From Thermodesulfobacteriota bacterium (GTDB taxonomy: Bacteria; Desulfobacterota; DSM-4660; Desulfatiglandales; Desulfatiglandaceae), in assembly GCA_028278625.1 (NCBI GenBank), contig JANQDY010000279.1, positions 1-22,907 of the forward strand: 22,907 bases of DNA. The letters run 5' to 3'. The translations under genes and the position numbers were made by a program. A model generated the notes under the pieces. The model worked only from the letters and a program-made list of their open reading frames with translations, did not search any database and had not been told where the DNA came from. This document shows, one piece after another, positions 7,305-15,258 of the stretch (its first letter is position 1; every line of letters begins with the position of its first letter).

Positions 7305-7362
7305 AAGGTCGCCCGCAAAAAAAGACAAGTACGCCATACAACGGTGACCCGGTGGTTCTCTA
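7305..7362 (+). pseudogene. Trace of a third TonB-receptor 3' end
   Basis: ACGGTGACCCGGTGGTTCT (7341-7359) matches 17 of 19 bases of the end of the receptor gene at 6082-6100, which encodes TVTWRF. Preceding GGTC-GCCC and CGCCA blocks also line up if gaps are allowed. No open frame survives. Alone the match is short, but it lies where a third receptor would end relative to promoter copy 3. Confidence 0.45.
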
Positions 7363-7413
7363 AGGCAGGGCATCCGAAAAAACTTGATTCGCGAACATAA
7401 GGAGAACAAGAAT

Positions 7414-8187
7414 TTGAAAAACACCGCATTTAGGGTTGTCGCCATGGCCGTCTTTTTCTGCCTTTTTGAAACTCCGGAAGGACGTTCAAGAGATTTTCCG
7501 GCACAATTGAAAAGACCGGTGAACGAATCCATCACCATCCGCCGGAAGACCCAGAAGGCCGAGGATAAATGGGCCGAGGAACGGCTCAGGCTCAAGGCGG
7601 AATATGAAAGGCTGGAGAAGGAAAAGGAACGGTTGATCCACCGGAACCGGCATCTGGAAAAGGAGGTGACGGCCCGTAAGACTTCGGTTGAGGGCCTTGA
7701 ACAAGAGATCTCCCGGATCACCCGGGTCTCAACGGAATTGCGCCCCTTTCTGGAAGAGACCCATGACCGGCTGGCGGCTTTGTTGAAGGAGGATGTGCCG
7801 TTCCTCTCCCATGAACGGCAAAGACGTCTTCTTAGACTGAGCCAGGCCCTGGAAGACCCCCTGGTCTCAACGGGCGAGAAGTTCCGTAAGGTGATGGAGG
7901 CCGTCTCCATTGAGGCGGAATACGGCAACACCATGGAGGTCTACCGGGAAGAGATCCTCCTGGACGGGACCAGTATCCAGGCCGACATCTTAAGGTTGGG
8001 ACGCATCTCATTGTTTTTTCAAACCCTCGACCGAAAGACGACCGGATACCTTGATCCGGCAACGCTCTCCTACAAGCGATTCCCATCGGAATACAACCGT
8101 CAAATCGGTGCGGCCATGGAAATGGGGGCCAAACGACGGCCCATGGACCTTCTGGTTCTCCCCTTGGGAAGGTTGGTGACGAAATGA
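7414..8187 (+). CDS. DUF3450 periplasmic coiled-coil protein of a Ton system
   Basis: The start is TTG 7414, because AAGGAG lies nine bases upstream and the N-terminus then reads as a signal peptide (KNTAFRVVAMAVFFCLF); the open frame extends back to 7384. The 257-residue protein has a long charged coiled coil (about 44-105, rich in E/K/R with heptads), then the DUF3450 C-terminal region (RPFLEETHDRL, EDPLVSTGEKFRKVMEAVSIEAEYG, DILRLGRISLFFQT). DUF3450 proteins are encoded beside TtpC/ExbB2/ExbD2/TonB2 in Vibrio-type Ton clusters and probably work in the periplasm with the TtpC extension. The stop overlaps the next start (ATGA at 8184-8187), implying coupled translation. Confidence 0.88.
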   Translation: MKNTAFRVVAMAVFFCLFETPEGRSRDFPAQLKRPVNESITIRRKTQKAEDKWAEERLRLKAEYERLEKEKERLIHRNRHLEKEVTARKTSVEGLEQEISRITRVSTELRPFLEETHDRLAALLKEDVPFLSHERQRRLLRLSQALEDPLVSTGEKFRKVMEAVSIEAEYGNTMEVYREEILLDGTSIQADILRLGRISLFFQTLDRKTTGYLDPATLSYKRFPSEYNRQIGAAMEMGAKRRPMDLLVLPLGRLVTK

Positions 8188-9620
8188 AGAGGGTATCCAT
8201 ATTGTGGACCATGGCCTTTCTTGTTCCCCTGCTCTTTGCCGCAACGGGAGACGCCGGGGACATGAGGGCCCGGCAGACGGAGGCCAGGGAGAAGAAGGCG
8301 CTTTTGCTTGAAAAATCAAAAAAGGAAAAAGAGCAGGCGGCAGCCGAGGCGGCGGAGAGCCGAAAAAGGGTACTGGCGGACAGATCGGCCCTGACCCGCT
8401 CCATTAAGGCCCTTAGGGGTGAAAACGATCATCTGGCGGCCAAAAACCGAACCCTGGAAACCAAACAGAAAACCCTTGAATCCAGGGAAGCGGAATTGCT
8501 GGCACAACGTCAGGAGGTGGAAGCAACCGTACGGGAACTGGTGGGATTCGTGCGTGTCACGGCCAGGGATACGGACGCACTCCTTAACAGAAGCCTCCAG
8601 AGCGCCCTCATCCCGGGCCGGGAGAAGGCTCTCGAGCCGATCCTGAACGAGACAGCCTATCCGGGAATGACGCACATCCGGTCCATGGTCGACCTCCTTT
8701 TTCACGAGATCATCCTTTCAGGGCAGGTCCGCACACAGGAAGGTCCCTATGTGAACCGGACCGGTGAAAAGGTCTCGGGCCGTATCCTGGTGTTGGGTAA
8801 TTTTTCGACGGCCTATGAGTCTTCCGATGAAACCGGATTCCTGCTCTATTCCGAAGACAACAACCGCCTTTTTGCCCTGTCCGAAGCGCCTCCGCCGCCC
8901 ATGGAGAAAAAGTTGGCCGCCTATTTCGAGGGCCGATCCGAGGACGTTCCCATTGATATTTCAAAGGGGGCGGCCCTGCGGCAATTGACCCACCACCTGA
9001 GCCTTCGGGAGCAGATCCCCAAGGGCGGTCCCATCGTGTACCCGATTCTGGGCATCGGGATTCTGGCACTGCTGATCATTCTGGAGAGAACCGTCTATCT
9101 CTTCCGGAAAGGGATCAACGCGGATCGATTCGTGGACACGGTGTGCGGCCATGTGATCCAAAACCAATGGCGCAAATGCATGGACCTGTGCAAAAAGGCC
9201 GGCAAAAAGCCCATCCCCATGGTGCTGCTGGCCGGCATCAAGGGTCGGGACATGGGCCGCGAAGACATGGAAAACGTCCTCCAGGAGGCCATTTTGAACG
9301 AGGTCCCGAAACTGGAACGGTTCCTGTCCACCCTTGGAATGCTGGCGGCCATCGCCCCCCTCCTGGGGCTTTTGGGGACCGTTACCGGCATGATCAATAC
9401 CTTTCACGTGATTACCTGCCATGGCACCGGGGATCCCAGGTTGATGTCCGGGGGAATATCCGAGGCCCTGGTCACCACCATGCTGGGCCTTTCGGTGGCC
9501 ATTCCCATCATGCTGTGCCATACGCTCCTCTCCGGAAAGGTGGAGAACATGATCGGCCAGATGGAGAAGAAAGCCGTGGCCTTTGTCAACACCGTGTTCA
9601 AAATGAGGGGGGAGGCATGA
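8184..9620 (+). CDS. ttpC: TtpC-like ExbB/TolQ-family protein with periplasmic extension
   Basis: The protein has 478 residues, about twice a plain ExbB. A signal peptide (1-24) leads to a coiled coil (about 28-115) and a DUF3450-like periplasmic part (to about 270). The first membrane span follows (GPIVYPILGIGILALLIIL, 282-300). The MotA/TolQ/ExbB domain carries LGMLAAIAPLLGLLGTVTGM and ISEALVTTMLGLSVAIPIML, the two pore-lining helices. In Vibrio TonB2 systems TtpC has this architecture and is needed for energy transfer to TonB. The coiled coil probably pairs with that of the DUF3450 protein (inference). ATGA overlaps link it to both neighbours in the six-gene operon. Confidence 0.92.
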   Translation: MKRVSILWTMAFLVPLLFAATGDAGDMRARQTEAREKKALLLEKSKKEKEQAAAEAAESRKRVLADRSALTRSIKALRGENDHLAAKNRTLETKQKTLESREAELLAQRQEVEATVRELVGFVRVTARDTDALLNRSLQSALIPGREKALEPILNETAYPGMTHIRSMVDLLFHEIILSGQVRTQEGPYVNRTGEKVSGRILVLGNFSTAYESSDETGFLLYSEDNNRLFALSEAPPPPMEKKLAAYFEGRSEDVPIDISKGAALRQLTHHLSLREQIPKGGPIVYPILGIGILALLIILERTVYLFRKGINADRFVDTVCGHVIQNQWRKCMDLCKKAGKKPIPMVLLAGIKGRDMGREDMENVLQEAILNEVPKLERFLSTLGMLAAIAPLLGLLGTVTGMINTFHVITCHGTGDPRLMSGGISEALVTTMLGLSVAIPIMLCHTLLSGKVENMIGQMEKKAVAFVNTVFKMRGEA

Positions 9621-10228
9621 CCCGGATCCTTCACGATCATATGGCGGGCATGGAGGACTTTATTTCTGCCGGAGGCCCGCTGATGATTCCCCTGATGGTC
9701 ATGTCGATCCTCATGTGGGGCCTCATCATCAACCGGGTCTTTTTCTTCAGGCGGCTGTTTCGAAAGAACATGAGCCGAAAAACGGCCCTCGCCCATGTAA
9801 AGGCCGCTCAACTGCCGGATCCAAGGAAATACAGGGGCGCCGTTGCCTTGCTGGTCAACGGATTCCTTAAAAGGCGCAGCGGCCAAACCGGGGTGGACCG
9901 GTTTATTCTGGATGAGACGGTGGTGGTCCTGACGGCATCGCTCAATCGGTACCTGGCATTGATCGCCGTTTTAGCGGCACTGGCACCGCTCACGGGGCTC
10001 TTGGGAACGGTGACCGGAATGATTGCCACTTTTGATGTCATTTCCATTTTTGGGACCGGTAACGCCAGGGCCATGGCAGGGGGGATCTCCGAGGCCCTGA
10101 TCACCACCCAGACCGGACTGCTGGTGGCCATTCCCGGACTCTATATGAGCGGATTTTTGCGCCGCAGGGCTGAAACTCTGAAACAGCGCATTTCGGCGGT
10201 GGGTATCTATTTGAGGCGGCATGTGTAA
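9617..10228 (+). CDS. exbB: ExbB proton-channel subunit
   Basis: ATG 9617 overlaps the ttpC stop and follows GGGGGGAGGC. The open frame reaches back to 9143, but that part is a shadow of ttpC. The 203-residue protein has three membrane spans: about 20-42, 111-137 (ALAPLTGLLGTVTGM) and 155-180 (GGISEALITTQTGLLVAIPG). The conserved threonines of the ExbB/TolQ pore are visible in GTVTG and ITTQTG. With ExbD it forms the inner-membrane proton channel that powers TonB. This is the conventional short ExbB; the preceding TtpC is its longer partner. Confidence 0.93.
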   Translation: MTRILHDHMAGMEDFISAGGPLMIPLMVMSILMWGLIINRVFFFRRLFRKNMSRKTALAHVKAAQLPDPRKYRGAVALLVNGFLKRRSGQTGVDRFILDETVVVLTASLNRYLALIAVLAALAPLTGLLGTVTGMIATFDVISIFGTGNARAMAGGISEALITTQTGLLVAIPGLYMSGFLRRRAETLKQRISAVGIYLRRHV

Positions 10229-10268
10229 CCAAGCCTAACCGTGGGGTAGTTTATGGGAGACGTAAACC

Positions 10269-10694
10269 ATGCTCAATATTTCGGCAGCCAGGAAGGCAAG
10301 GAAAAAGGGCATCGAGCTGAACATCGCACCTTTGATCGATATGGTGTTCATCCTGCTGATTTTCTTCCTGGTGACCACCAGTTTTGTCAAGGAAACAGGA
10401 ATTGATATCAACCGGCCCACCGCAGCCACTGCAGTCAGTTCAAAAAAGGCCAATATCCTCATCGGGATCAACGAGAATGACCGGATATTCATGGACAGGC
10501 GTGAGATTGACATTCGCGCGGTAAGGGCCAATGTGGAACGTGCCCTGGCAGAGAATCCCGAAGGAGCTGTCATTGTGGTGGCCGACCGGGAGAGCCGCAC
10601 CGGCATCACCATCAAAGTGATGGATGAATGTAAATTGGCGGGTGCCAAAAACGTATCCTTGGGGGCCGGTCTCCCACAGGAGGCAGCAGAGTGA
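10269..10694 (+). CDS. exbD: ExbD/TolR-family subunit
   Basis: The protein has 141 residues. A single membrane span (about 19-40) carries the essential acidic residue in APLIDMVFILLIFFLVTT (D24, equivalent to E. coli ExbD D25), which relays protons in the ExbB channel. The periplasmic domain has the usual INxxDRIFMDRREI, VVADRES and IKVMDECKLAGAKNVSL segments. GGGAG precedes the start. A 40-bp gap separates it from exbB, the largest gap in the operon, and no promoter is evident there. Confidence 0.94.
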   Translation: MLNISAARKARKKGIELNIAPLIDMVFILLIFFLVTTSFVKETGIDINRPTAATAVSSKKANILIGINENDRIFMDRREIDIRAVRANVERALAENPEGAVIVVADRESRTGITIKVMDECKLAGAKNVSLGAGLPQEAAE

Positions 10695-10710
10695 GGTGGA
10701 GGGTGATCTA

Positions 10711-11427
10711 ATGAAATCGGTATCTGCAAAGAACATGGTCGTCTGGAGGCCCGAGAGATCCACCGCCTTGTGGACCGTGGCCTTGGGCGCTTCTCTGGTA
10801 CTGAACATTGTCCTGTTTGATCTCATGCCGCGTCTGATCCAACGGGATACGGGCAGGGTTCAATCCGCCCCATATATTGAAAAGGTAAACGTCATCCGGA
10901 TCAAGCGACCCGAACCACAGGCCAGAAGAGACGTGAAAAAGGAACTGCCCGAACCGAAAAAAAGGACGGAAAAGCTGAAGCCGAAACAGAAGATTTATGT
11001 CAACCGGTCCATGAAACCGCATGTGGATCTCCCCTTTGAAATCAATCCCAGACTCCCTGCCATTTCCGGCACCGTGGCAGTGCCTCCCATGCAGACGGTT
11101 TCATTGGGCATGCCGGATCTGAACGCGTCCTACGGGGTGGGAGACATCGATCATCCCCTGACCCCCCTTTCCAGAATCCCGCCCATATACCCGATGGGTG
11201 CAAGAAAAAGGGGTATCGAAGGCTGGGTCCGGGTTCGTTTCATCGTGAACGAGGAGGGCCGGGTACAGAATATCAAAATTGTGGAAAGCCATCCCCAGGC
11301 GGTTTTTGACCGATCCGTGTCCCGCTGTGTCTCTGCTTGGCGCTTTAAGCCAGGCACCGTAGCCGGGGTCCCGGTCAAGACATGGGCTGAAACAACGGTT
11401 CATTTTGATCTTCAAAAAAACAGATGA
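10711..11427 (+). CDS. tonB: TonB energy transducer
   Basis: ATG 10711 follows GAGGTGGAGGG. The 238-residue protein has one N-terminal membrane anchor (about 18-38). A K/P/E-rich periplasmic linker follows (60-95, with RPEPQARRDVKKELPEPKKR). The C-terminal TonB domain (about 155-236) includes PPIYPMGARKRGIEGWVRVRF, VNEEGRV and AWRFKPGTVAGVPV. The linker is short, as in Vibrio TonB2-type proteins. TonB spans the periplasm and pulls on the TonB box of receptors such as the one at 4018. It is fifth of six genes, with ATGA coupling to the TPR gene. Confidence 0.94.
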   Translation: MKSVSAKNMVVWRPERSTALWTVALGASLVLNIVLFDLMPRLIQRDTGRVQSAPYIEKVNVIRIKRPEPQARRDVKKELPEPKKRTEKLKPKQKIYVNRSMKPHVDLPFEINPRLPAISGTVAVPPMQTVSLGMPDLNASYGVGDIDHPLTPLSRIPPIYPMGARKRGIEGWVRVRFIVNEEGRVQNIKIVESHPQAVFDRSVSRCVSAWRFKPGTVAGVPVKTWAETTVHFDLQKNR

Positions 11428-12767
11428 TGATAGCCAGGTTCTCAACATATCTTTGCGGTCTTTTTGTCCTGTGCATCATGCTTTTGCAGGTTCCGGGGAA
11501 ATCCTGGGGGGATCACGATACCCCGATCCCCCTGGCAGCACGGATGGCCCTGTACAAGGCCCAGCAGTTGATGGAAAAAGACCGTTATCGAGAGGCGTTG
11601 GCGGCCCTTGAGAACTTCAGGAAAAGCGGTAAAACATCCGATTCAAGTGAGAGAGATAAAAAGGGGTGCGGCCATTATTTTGTCCATTTTACCCTGGGCA
11701 ACTGCTACCTGATGATCCGGAAGTATCCTGAAGCAGAGGCCTGTTACCGCGCGGCCGTCACCCGTAACCCCGCTTTTCACAGCGGCTGGATGAACCTGGC
11801 GAGATGCTGTCATGAGATGAAAGCACATGCCAAAGCGGGTCACGCCTTTTTAAAAGGGTATGAAACCGCCCCAAAAAAGGATCCTGAGATCCTCTATTAC
11901 GGCGCGGTCTGCTTCATGACAGCCGGGGACATGAAAGAGGCCCTGAAAACTTTTCACATCCTCTTAACGTCTCATCGACCCCGGGAGATCAAACTTGAAT
12001 GGAAGGAAAGCCTGGTCCAGGCATACTTCGACGCCCACCAGCCGCGCAAGGCCCTGACTTTCATCGAGGAACTCTCCGAGAAAACAAAAGGGAAAAAACG
12101 TCGCCAGTGGCAGGAGGTAAGGCTGCATACCTATCTCTCACTGGACATGAAAACCAAGGCCCTCCACTATGTAAAGCGGTTGATCCGGGAGTACCCGACC
12201 GAGCCCGGGTGGTGGAAAGGGCTGGCCCATCTCCACATAAAAGAGAACCGGTACAGACCGGCGCTGGTGGCGCTGACCATTAAGAGGTTTCTTACACCCC
12301 TCACGACCCAGGAGCAAAGGATTGTTGCGGATCTGAACATGGCTCTGGGGGTACCCGTTCAGGCGGTCCGGGCCTATGAGCGCCTTGCGGAAAAAGGTGT
12401 GGCTCCCGACCTGGCCCGCCGGATCGCGCAGGGGTATATCCGGCTCCATCAACCCTTAAAAGCCCTTGAATGGGTCGAAAAGGCGCTCTTATCAAGAAAG
12501 AAGCCCGATCTCATGCTTCTAAAGGGCGATCTGCTTTACGAGCTGGAACGGTACCAGGAGGCCGTCAAGGCCTTCATGGCGGCTGCGAGCGCAAAAAAGA
12601 ACACCGGCAGGGCCTGGCTCATGGCTGGATATTCTGCGTGGAATGCAGGAAATCTGACCTGCGCCCGCCGTGCATTTCAAAAGGCAACCGGCTATTCGAG
12701 GCAGAAAAAGGCCGCGGTTAAGGCACTGCGACAACTGAGCCTGCAGATTGCTCCTGAAGTCGAATAG
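11424..12767 (+). CDS. TPR-repeat periplasmic protein of the Ton operon
   Basis: The start codon overlaps the tonB stop. The 447-residue protein has a signal peptide (about 1-29) and then mainly tetratricopeptide helices: ALYKAQQLMEKDRYREALAALEN, FTLGNCYLMIRKYPEAEACYRAA, WMNLARCCHEMKAHAKAGHAFLKG, LYYGAVCFMTAGDMKEALKTF, and again near the C-terminus (LLKGDLLYELERYQEAVKAFM). A TPR gene closes Vibrio-type tonB2 clusters, where it contributes to transport through an unclear scaffold role. Bases 12197-12394 of this gene (residues about 258-324) recur at 13860-14056 inside the broken abiEii gene. Confidence 0.88.
   Translation: MMIARFSTYLCGLFVLCIMLLQVPGKSWGDHDTPIPLAARMALYKAQQLMEKDRYREALAALENFRKSGKTSDSSERDKKGCGHYFVHFTLGNCYLMIRKYPEAEACYRAAVTRNPAFHSGWMNLARCCHEMKAHAKAGHAFLKGYETAPKKDPEILYYGAVCFMTAGDMKEALKTFHILLTSHRPREIKLEWKESLVQAYFDAHQPRKALTFIEELSEKTKGKKRRQWQEVRLHTYLSLDMKTKALHYVKRLIREYPTEPGWWKGLAHLHIKENRYRPALVALTIKRFLTPLTTQEQRIVADLNMALGVPVQAVRAYERLAEKGVAPDLARRIAQGYIRLHQPLKALEWVEKALLSRKKPDLMLLKGDLLYELERYQEAVKAFMAAASAKKNTGRAWLMAGYSAWNAGNLTCARRAFQKATGYSRQKKAAVKALRQLSLQIAPEVE
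12197..12394 (+). repeat. Parent segment of a partial gene duplication within the TPR gene
   Basis: This stretch is roughly 90% identical to 13860-14056 by eye, with long exact blocks such as TTTCTTACACCCCTCACGAC and CAGGAGCAAAGGATTGTTGC. Here the frame is intact and continuous with the rest of the TPR protein, so this is the donor-type copy. Confidence 0.9.
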
Positions 12768-12898
12768 AACATGCATTGCTTTTCATGCGGTTTTCTTTCC
12801 CTAATGCGGCGTCCCTTTCGCCTCTGGTCATGATGCTGGCGATCCTGTGATTTCGAGGATTCCCTTTGCTTTTTCTGCTGAAATCAGACAAACTGTTA

Positions 12899-12916
12899 CC
12901 ACTTATAAACAAGTGG
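12899..12916. promoter_or_regulatory. abiEi: Inverted repeat upstream of abiEi, candidate autoregulatory operator
   Basis: CCACTT-ATAAAC-AAGTGG is a perfect six-base inverted repeat 23 bp before the chosen abiEi start. TATAAA inside it could serve as a -10 element; no clear -35 was found. AbiEi antitoxins are known to repress their own operon by binding inverted repeats in the promoter, so the position fits. Confidence 0.42.
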
Positions 12917-12939
12917 AGACATTATGTCTGAAGCCCGAA

Positions 12940-13533
12940 ATGAAAGAGCGGCCTGAAGAAATCTTTCGCAAGCACGGTGGCCGACTTCGAATGAGCGAGG
13001 CGATTAAGCGAGGCATCAACCGCTACATGCTCTATTCGCTCAGAGACAAGGGTGTTATTGAACAGGTGAGTAGAGGTATCTATCGGCTGGTGGAACTGCC
13101 TCCAACCAGCAATCCCGATCTGATGACGGTCAGCCTTCGCTTCCCAAACGCTGTCATTTGTCTTGTCTCCGCACTGGCCTGCCATGAAATCACGACAGAG
13201 ATTCCACATGTTGTTTTTGTGGCGGTGCCAAGAGACTCACGGATACCTTCCCTCGACCATCCTCCAATCCAGGCCCACAGATTCTCCAATGAAGCATACA
13301 AATCCGGCATCGAAGAGCATCAGATTGATGGAGTGTCCGTTAGAATTTACAGTGTCGAGAAAACCCTGGCCGACTGCTTCAAATTCCGCAACAAAATCGG
13401 AATGGACGTGGTTCTGGAAGCACTGAAACTCTATAAGACACGAAAGAAGTTCAACCTCGGTGAATTGCTCAGGTATGCCAGGATCTGCCGGGTCGAAAAA
13501 GTGATGTGGCCATACCTGGAGGCGACGGTATGA
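12940..13533 (+). CDS. abiEi: AbiEi-family antitoxin (type IV toxin-antitoxin)
   Basis: The protein has 197 residues from ATG 12940 (MKERPEEIFRKHGG). The frame is open further upstream, but those codons look non-coding and would overlap the inverted repeat. The N-terminal winged helix (GGRLRMSEAIKRGINRYMLY, then VIEQVSRGIYRLVE) is the AbiEi DNA-binding domain. The C-terminal part has the family segments NAVICLVSALACHEITTEIPHVVFVAVPR and VEKTLADCFKFRNKIGMDVVLEALKLY. It represses the operon and neutralises AbiEii without binding it directly. The stop overlaps the toxin start (ATGA 13530-13533), as in intact systems. The toxin is truncated, so this antitoxin is now unpaired locally. Confidence 0.9.
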   Translation: MKERPEEIFRKHGGRLRMSEAIKRGINRYMLYSLRDKGVIEQVSRGIYRLVELPPTSNPDLMTVSLRFPNAVICLVSALACHEITTEIPHVVFVAVPRDSRIPSLDHPPIQAHRFSNEAYKSGIEEHQIDGVSVRIYSVEKTLADCFKFRNKIGMDVVLEALKLYKTRKKFNLGELLRYARICRVEKVMWPYLEATV

Positions 13534-14015
13534 CATCAAAAAGAAACATGTCCGCGTCAGTCCGACAACGGCTCCTCAATCTTGTCAGAATTGACCATAG
13601 ACCATTCAACGAATTGCTTCAATATTACGCCATGGAGAGATTCCTCTACCGGCTGTCCCAATCTGACCACGTCGATCGATTCATTCTCAAAGGGGCTTTG
13701 ATGTTGAGAGTTTGGCGTTCCCCGGAGCTTCGTCCGACGATGGACATTGATCTGCTGGGGAGAACGAGCAACGAGGAGACTGACATCGTCGCACAAATCA
13801 GAGACATATTGACCGTGGATGTTGAAACGGACGGGCTTGCCTTCGATCCGGGAGTTTTCGACCGAACCCGAATGGTGGAAGGGCTGGCCCATCTTCATAT
13901 CAAGGAGGATCGGTACGGACCGGCGCTGGTGGCGCTGACAATTAAGGGGTTTCTTACACCCCTCACGACCCAGGAGCAAAGGATTGTTGCGGATCTGAAA
14001 ATGGTCCTGGGATAA
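13530..14015 (+). pseudogene. abiEii: AbiEii toxin gene truncated and fused to a TPR-gene fragment
   Basis: Residues 1-110 are AbiEii-like: QRLLNLVRIDHRPFNELLQYYAMERFLYRLS, then FILKGALMLRVW, and R-PTMDIDLLGR with the DID metal-binding pair (D72, D74) of the nucleotidyltransferase fold. Family members continue for well over 100 more residues with further catalytic motifs. Here, after AFDPGVF, the sequence switches at base 13860 to a copy of the TPR gene and stops at 14015 (161 residues). One lost base in the copied part (AAA to AA near 13879) brings it into the TPR frame, giving GLAHLHIKEDRYGPALVALT; a second lost base near 14013-14020 creates the stop. The toxin is almost certainly inactive. 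Confidence 0.88.
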
Positions 14016-14056
14016 CCATTCAGGCGGTCCGGATCTATGAGCGGTTTGCGGAAAGA
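13860..14056 (+). repeat. Duplicated fragment of the TPR gene
   Basis: It matches 12197-12394 in direct orientation, about 1.66 kb away, with roughly 90% identity, two one-base gaps and scattered substitutions. Homology begins sharply at GACCGA and fades after TTTGCGGAAAG. No terminal inverted repeats or transposase flank it. The substitutions show it is not a very recent copy or an assembly artefact. Confidence 0.88.
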
Positions 14057-14168
14057 AAGGAATTGAAAAAGGTTGTTCTTACGCAACTTTATCGCTGGGG
14101 ATTCAACGGGGAAAACGCTGGCCCGTTTCCCGCGTCTCAGCTCAAACGTTCAAGATACTGGTTGTATT

Positions 14169-14606
14169 ATGGGGTTAACTCAGTTCATAAGAGCGAATCG
14201 ATGGTACGATACAGCGATACTGATCGTTTTTATCCTGGCTTTTACCGGTGCCGCCTATAACCACATTGCCGACATGGTCCGCGGTGGTCTCTTCCCTTAT
14301 GCAAAATGGTACGGAGTTCCTGATGTTTTCAATTGGTACTGGACAAGCCTGACCTTGCTGGATCCGTTTGCCATGGTTGCCCTATTGTTCAATATCCGTT
14401 TTGGCTACGTTGTGGCCCTTTGTATAATGCTCACAGATGTTCCCATTAACGTATATGTGAACGCCCATTACTGGATGATACCGTTTTTCAAGAACAATGC
14501 ACTGATGGCCCAATCGGCCTTTCTAATGTTCCTCTTATTGACGGTTCGCAGGATTTGGAGATTAAGCGGGTCTCATGTTTTTGAGCCATCTAACCCGGCG
14601 CTTTGA
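14169..14606 (+). CDS. Small four-span integral membrane protein, unknown
   Basis: ATG 14169 (MGLTQFIRANRWYDTA) gives 145 residues and places a membrane span right after a short amphipathic start. No good Shine-Dalgarno is seen, and the frame stays open upstream to 14073. About four hydrophobic spans appear: AILIVFILAFTGAAY, SLTLLDPFAMVALLF, GYVVALCIMLTDVPINVYV and MAQSAFLMFLLLTV. The WYGVPDVFNWYWTSL loop is rich in aromatic residues. I do not recognise the family. It is single, between the abiE debris and an acetyltransferase. Confidence 0.62.
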   Translation: MGLTQFIRANRWYDTAILIVFILAFTGAAYNHIADMVRGGLFPYAKWYGVPDVFNWYWTSLTLLDPFAMVALLFNIRFGYVVALCIMLTDVPINVYVNAHYWMIPFFKNNALMAQSAFLMFLLLTVRRIWRLSGSHVFEPSNPAL

Positions 14607-14664
14607 GGGGACAAAAAGAGCCGCTCGGATGATCGGCATCGTTGAATCGTGGAGCAATTGAATT

Positions 14665-15129
14665 ATGGAAATAAAAATACAATTTGCTGAAGAAGGAGAG
14701 GCCCCTGATTGCCTGTCATGCATAAAGCATTCAGAGCTGTGGGACTCCCATTTTGTATCAAATCCCGCTGCTCTGAATGATATAGAGGAGATGATCGGCA
14801 AAAAACAGATCTACGTTGCCCTGAACCAAAACAGTGAATGCATCGGTTTTATGGGTGTCATTCACAATGGCTGTTTCCGCAAGTTTTCTTATTTATCTAT
14901 AATCGCGGTCAAGCACGGTTACAGAAACAAGGGTGTGGGAAGAGCGTTGATCAAAAGGTTTGAGGAGATCGGTTTTACACGTGCGGATAAAGTATTCCTG
15001 TTGGTCGCTGATTTTAATGAAAAAGCGCAGTCGTTGTACGGAAAACTGGGTTATAAGAAAGTAGGGGAGATTCAAGACTTGTTCAAAATGGGTGTTTCCG
15101 AGTACCTATTGGTTAAATATCGAGCCTGA
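14665..15129 (+). CDS. GNAT-family N-acetyltransferase
   Basis: The protein has 154 residues, the size of a single GNAT domain. The acetyl-CoA pyrophosphate loop is clear in YRNKGVGRALIKRFEEIG (Q/R-x-x-G-x-G/A). It is preceded by FSYLSIIAVKHG (beta-4) and followed by VFLLVADFNEKAQSLYGKLGYKKVGE, the usual N-x-x-A-x-x-x-Y-x-K-x-G-F/Y motif. The substrate is not predictable; RimI-like, small-molecule and antibiotic targets are all possible. GGAG lies ten bases before the start. Confidence 0.88.
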   Translation: MEIKIQFAEEGEAPDCLSCIKHSELWDSHFVSNPAALNDIEEMIGKKQIYVALNQNSECIGFMGVIHNGCFRKFSYLSIIAVKHGYRNKGVGRALIKRFEEIGFTRADKVFLLVADFNEKAQSLYGKLGYKKVGEIQDLFKMGVSEYLLVKYRA

Positions 15130-15258
15130 TCCATGGTTGGCGGCGGCCAGGTTGTGCGGAAACCCCTTGAGAGTGAACGCCGATTCTGGGCGGACTTCCC
15201 TGGCAATCCGCGATTCGGGCTCATGTGAGTGGCATCGGTTGGGACACTGTTACGTGAG

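Noticed and set aside
9143..9616. Upstream extension of the exbB frame
   Set aside because: It overlaps ttpC in another frame and reads as low-information Gly/His/Pro-rich sequence. ATG 9617 with an overlapping stop is the normal operon start.
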